10,438 nucleotides of DNA from JAERML01 sp035687895. Its GTDB lineage: Bacteria; Bacteroidota; Ignavibacteria; UBA10030; UBA6906. A model generated the notes under the pieces. That model was not told the origin of the DNA, ran no database searches, and saw only the letters and a list, made by a program, of their open reading frames with translations. Both the position numbers and the translations under genes were made by a program. Below, piece by piece: positions 8,353-10,438 of this stretch; position 1 is the first letter of the stretch; every line of letters begins with the position of its first letter. The stretch covers positions 1 to 10,438 of the forward strand of contig DASRUE010000154.1 in assembly GCA_035687895.1 (NCBI GenBank), written 5' to 3'.

Positions 8353-8769
8353 ATGAAGGATGCGGTTTCGCTCAAAATATCGTTGCCGAAGATCCGGGAT
8401 ATTGAACTCGTTGCCATTGAGGGACTGGATCGGCTCGCCCATCACCTTGGAATTGCAGATGAAAAGATCGGTGAGGCGAAGGTGCTGGTCACCGAAACAA
8501 TAATTAACGCCCTCGAGCATTCCGGTGAAGAGAATCCTTCGGTGGAAGTTGAATTCACAATGACGAAGCAGGAATTGATCATCCTGGTAAAGGATTACGG
8601 GAAAGGGTTTGAGCCATCGTCAGTTGAGGATCCGGATATTCGCGGCAAGATGGGGACAAAAGACAAGCGCGGGTGGGGTTTGAAGCTTATGAAGACAATG
8701 TCGGACGACTTTCGCATCGAATCGGACTCGCACGGAACCAGAATTACGATCAAGAAGCTACTGAGCTAG
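8353..8769 (+). CDS. RsbW/SpoIIAB-like serine kinase (HATPase_c_2), candidate anti-sigma factor
   Basis: A 138-aa single-domain GHKL ATPase, the usual size for anti-sigma serine kinases. The N box is 'ETIINALEHS' (Glu-x3-Asn), the first glycine box is 'DYGKGF' (Asp-x-Gly-x-Gly), and the second is 'GWGLKLMKTMSDDF'; the C-terminal strand 'GTRITIKK' fits the fold. It lacks a membrane span, a dimerisation/phosphoacceptor His domain and sensor domains, so it is not a classical histidine kinase. The family phosphorylates a STAS antagonist and, when unbound to it, sequesters a sigma factor. The STAS partner is the next gene, 8 bases away, which strongly supports this role. The ATG at 8353 is preceded by AAAGG at 8342-8346, 14 bases after the sensor's stop. 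The sequestered target is not encoded here, so 'anti-sigma' is inference. Confidence 0.92.
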   Translation: MKDAVSLKISLPKIRDIELVAIEGLDRLAHHLGIADEKIGEAKVLVTETIINALEHSGEENPSVEVEFTMTKQELIILVKDYGKGFEPSSVEDPDIRGKMGTKDKRGWGLKLMKTMSDDFRIESDSHGTRITIKKLLS

Positions 8770-8774
8770 GGAAG
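8768..8774 (+). promoter_or_regulatory. Ribosome binding site fixing the STAS gene start
   Basis: AGGGAAG overlaps the last bases of the kinase stop codon (TAG 8767-8769) and stands 3 bases before the ATG at 8778 (about 4 from its AGGGAA core). It favours 8778 over in-frame starts up to 8673 that would lie within the kinase gene, and it suggests translational coupling of kinase and antagonist. Confidence 0.5.
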
Positions 8775-8777
8775 TCC

Positions 8778-9134
8778 ATGGAACAGCAATTCACCCTCAC
8801 TTCGGAAGTGCGAGACAACTGTCTGGTTCTTTCGACGTCAGGGTATGTGAACAACGTCGGCGGGGAGAAGATCGCAGAAGAGTTTTCCCGTCATTTTGAG
8901 GGCGGGACGAAGAAGGTCATCGTTAATCTTGCGCAATCCAAAGTAGTGAATTCGATTGGTATGTCCTTCCTCATCGACATCGTGGATCAACTGAATGACG
9001 CTGGCGGCAAATTGGTGTTTACCAACCTTGATCCTGCCGTCGATAAGATGCTGACAATCATGGGCCTATTTCAGTTTGCGGGGAAAGCGAAGAATGTTGA
9101 CGAAGCTCTCGTATCGCTGACAACGGGGAACTGA
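8778..9134 (+). CDS. RsbV/SpoIIAA-like STAS anti-sigma factor antagonist
   Basis: A 118-aa single STAS domain, the usual size for this family. The open frame extends upstream into the kinase gene, but the ATG at 8778 gives a protein starting 'MEQQFTLTSEVRDNCLVLS', which matches the first STAS strand. The conserved loop reads 'VVNSIGMSFLIDIVD'. S59 lines up with Ser58 of Bacillus subtilis SpoIIAA (DSSG), the residue phosphorylated by SpoIIAB, while Asp becomes N58 and the second Ser becomes I60. 'GGKLVFTNLDPAVDKMLTIMGL' is the typical second half. Expected role: when dephosphorylated by a PP2C phosphatase it binds the RsbW-like kinase and frees that kinase's target. It is flanked by the kinase (8-base gap) and a second phosphatase (9-base gap). 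Family is clear; the final target is unknown. Confidence 0.93.
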   Translation: MEQQFTLTSEVRDNCLVLSTSGYVNNVGGEKIAEEFSRHFEGGTKKVIVNLAQSKVVNSIGMSFLIDIVDQLNDAGGKLVFTNLDPAVDKMLTIMGLFQFAGKAKNVDEALVSLTTGN

Positions 9135-9143
9135 TACGTTCGA

Positions 9144-10438
9144 ATGAAAGCGTCGGCCCCCACGGGCAGTCATGCTCATCAGCTTCTCAACCAGATCGAA
9201 TCCCTCCAGGATGGATTTCGGAAACTCTCGAAAGCAGCAACGCTAAAGGATCTCGCCGACCAGTTCGCTTCCATCCTGAATCGCATCTTTCCGAACACGC
9301 AGACTCATGTTTTTCATCGGGTAGATCCCGGCGAACATTGGCAGAAGCACAATGGCCCGGGCCAGCCCCTCCCTGTCCCCCCCGATGACTTGACCGATTC
9401 ATCCGGTTATCTCGACAAGACCTCCAGAAGTATATGCACTGTTCAGCGACTCGTAGACAAATCGCAAATAGGGTTGGTGCTGACACAACGATCCGGCACC
9501 AGGAAGTACTCTGATGCCGACGTCGTTTCCCTTAGATTGTTTGTGCAGCTTTTCGATAACGCGTATCAGTCGTTGCTTTACCGACGGAAAGAAAAAGAGC
9601 TGGTCTTTGCGTTGAACCATCGGGTTCTGCAGCTCAACAGTCTTATCGATACCGGTATTGAAGTGTCAAAGCTCTACCAACGGATCGCACTCCATCAATT
9701 AGCGCTGGAACGTGCTGCCTCGCTGACGAACGCCTCGAAGGGTCTTGTCAGGGTGACGAGCAAGAACGGAGTGAAGGAAGAAACATTCTTTCCCGTCGGT
9801 GAGCGAACGAGGAAGGTGGAAAACCTGAGTCACCGTATCACATCAAGTTTCAGGTTTGGTGGTAAGACGTACACGTTCAAGCTCTTCGAAAAAGAAAGCC
9901 GCCACGGTATTCTTCCTTTCGAAGAAACGGACCAGCTTTTGTTGGATGCTCTGGCGCGTCAAGTCCATGCATCCCTCGAGAACCGGTACCTCCATCAGCA
10001 GGAACTGGAAAAACAGAAGATCGAGAGGGAGATATCCGTTGCCGCCTCGATTCAGCAGAGGATCCTTCCCGAGGCACTCCCCGTGATCGACGGGTACGAC
10101 ATCGCCGGGATCAATATCCCCTCAAAGCTTGTTGGCGGAGACTATTTTGATTGCATCTCGTTGCCGGATGGGAGGTACGCATTGGTCATGGCGGATGTTG
10201 CGGGTAAGGGGATGCCCGCAGCGTTGCTGGTGAGCAGCTTGCACGCGTATCTTTCGGCGTATCTCGAAACACATATGTCGCTTGCCGAGCTTGCTGGCCG
10301 GCTTAACAAAGTCATCTGTCGTACTTCAACGCCTGAAAAATTCATCACGGCGTTTATCGCGTTACTCATACCTGGTACGGGGGACATTGAAGCAGTGAAT
10401 GCCGGGCATAATCCTGTGTATTGGATGAAGAATGATGG
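9144..10438 (+). CDS. Soluble SpoIIE/RsbU-type PP2C phosphatase with two GAF-like regions (3'-partial)
   Basis: The frame is open from ATG 9144 to the window edge (431 codons, no stop), so the gene is cut at its 3' end. It begins 'MKASAPTGSHAHQLLNQIES' and has no signal peptide or membrane span. Residues about 15-140 and 165-285 each end like a GAF domain ('YSDADVVSLRLFVQLFDNAY' and 'FEETDQLLLDALARQVHASL'); their cores are divergent, so GAF is tentative. A coiled coil (about 283-300) leads into the linker 'AASIQQRILPEALP' and a PP2C domain from about 310. Metal ligands D333 (GGDYFD) and D351 (ADVAGKG) are present, and the loop reads AGHNP; the C-terminal Asp motifs lie beyond the window. It should act on the same phospho-STAS protein in response to a cytoplasmic signal. 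The gap to the STAS gene is 9 bases; the nearest purine-rich stretch (GGGGAA) is far for a Shine-Dalgarno. Confidence 0.93.
   Translation, partial: MKASAPTGSHAHQLLNQIESLQDGFRKLSKAATLKDLADQFASILNRIFPNTQTHVFHRVDPGEHWQKHNGPGQPLPVPPDDLTDSSGYLDKTSRSICTVQRLVDKSQIGLVLTQRSGTRKYSDADVVSLRLFVQLFDNAYQSLLYRRKEKELVFALNHRVLQLNSLIDTGIEVSKLYQRIALHQLALERAASLTNASKGLVRVTSKNGVKEETFFPVGERTRKVENLSHRITSSFRFGGKTYTFKLFEKESRHGILPFEETDQLLLDALARQVHASLENRYLHQQELEKQKIEREISVAASIQQRILPEALPVIDGYDIAGINIPSKLVGGDYFDCISLPDGRYALVMADVAGKGMPAALLVSSLHAYLSAYLETHMSLAELAGRLNKVICRTSTPEKFITAFIALLIPGTGDIEAVNAGHNPVYWMKND

Noticed and set aside
8673..8777. N-terminal extension of the STAS gene into the kinase gene
   Set aside because: The extra 35 codons overlap the kinase's second glycine box and C-terminus in another frame and do not resemble STAS sequence. 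The ATG at 8778 with AGGGAAG upstream gives the normal family length.

Overview
The window looks like a chromosomal segment of a bacterium of the FCB superphylum, most likely Bacteroidota/Ignavibacteria-like. The reason is that the first protein ends in a type IX secretion (T9SS) type A sorting domain of the 'NYPNPFNPTT-I-Y-LP ... LGEEVARLV ... SGVYFYRI ... KMLFLK' style. That style is common in Ignavibacteria and relatives. Base composition is moderate (by eye about 50% GC). All real genes lie on the + strand and coding is nearly wall to wall. I saw no tRNA, rRNA, insertion sequence or CRISPR array.

Positions 2-4999 hold the 3' part of a very large secreted multidomain protein that enters from the left. 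In order it has the end of a beta-sandwich, two 'bacterial repeat' (InlB B-like) modules, a right-handed parallel beta-helix, a matrixin-like zinc metalloprotease with an HExxHxxGxxD motif, a von Willebrand A domain with an intact MIDAS, six tandem ATNWQG hexapeptides plus a detached seventh, Ig-like segments, a second beta-helix and the sorting domain. A strong hairpin at 5030-5062 probably ends its transcript.

Positions 5072-10438 hold a tightly packed four-gene operon (gaps of 14, 8 and 9 bases) that encodes a partner-switching signalling module. (1) A membrane sensor has about 13 periplasmic beta-propeller repeats, a Y_Y_Y domain, one membrane span and a coiled coil. Its cytoplasmic output is a SpoIIE/RsbU-type PP2C phosphatase, not the histidine kinase usual behind such propellers. 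(2) An RsbW/SpoIIAB-like GHKL kinase follows. (3) Next is an RsbV/SpoIIAA-like STAS antagonist with the phosphorylatable serine in an NSIG context. (4) Last is a second, soluble SpoIIE-type phosphatase with two GAF-like regions, cut by the right window edge.

By analogy with Bacillus Rsb/SpoIIA systems, the kinase would phosphorylate the STAS protein, and either phosphatase would reverse this. That would let an extracytoplasmic signal (propeller) and a cytoplasmic signal (GAF-like) converge on one switch. No sigma factor or other final target is encoded in the window, so the output is unknown. The operon is the most interesting system here, followed by the unusual protease/vWA/NWQG surface protein.
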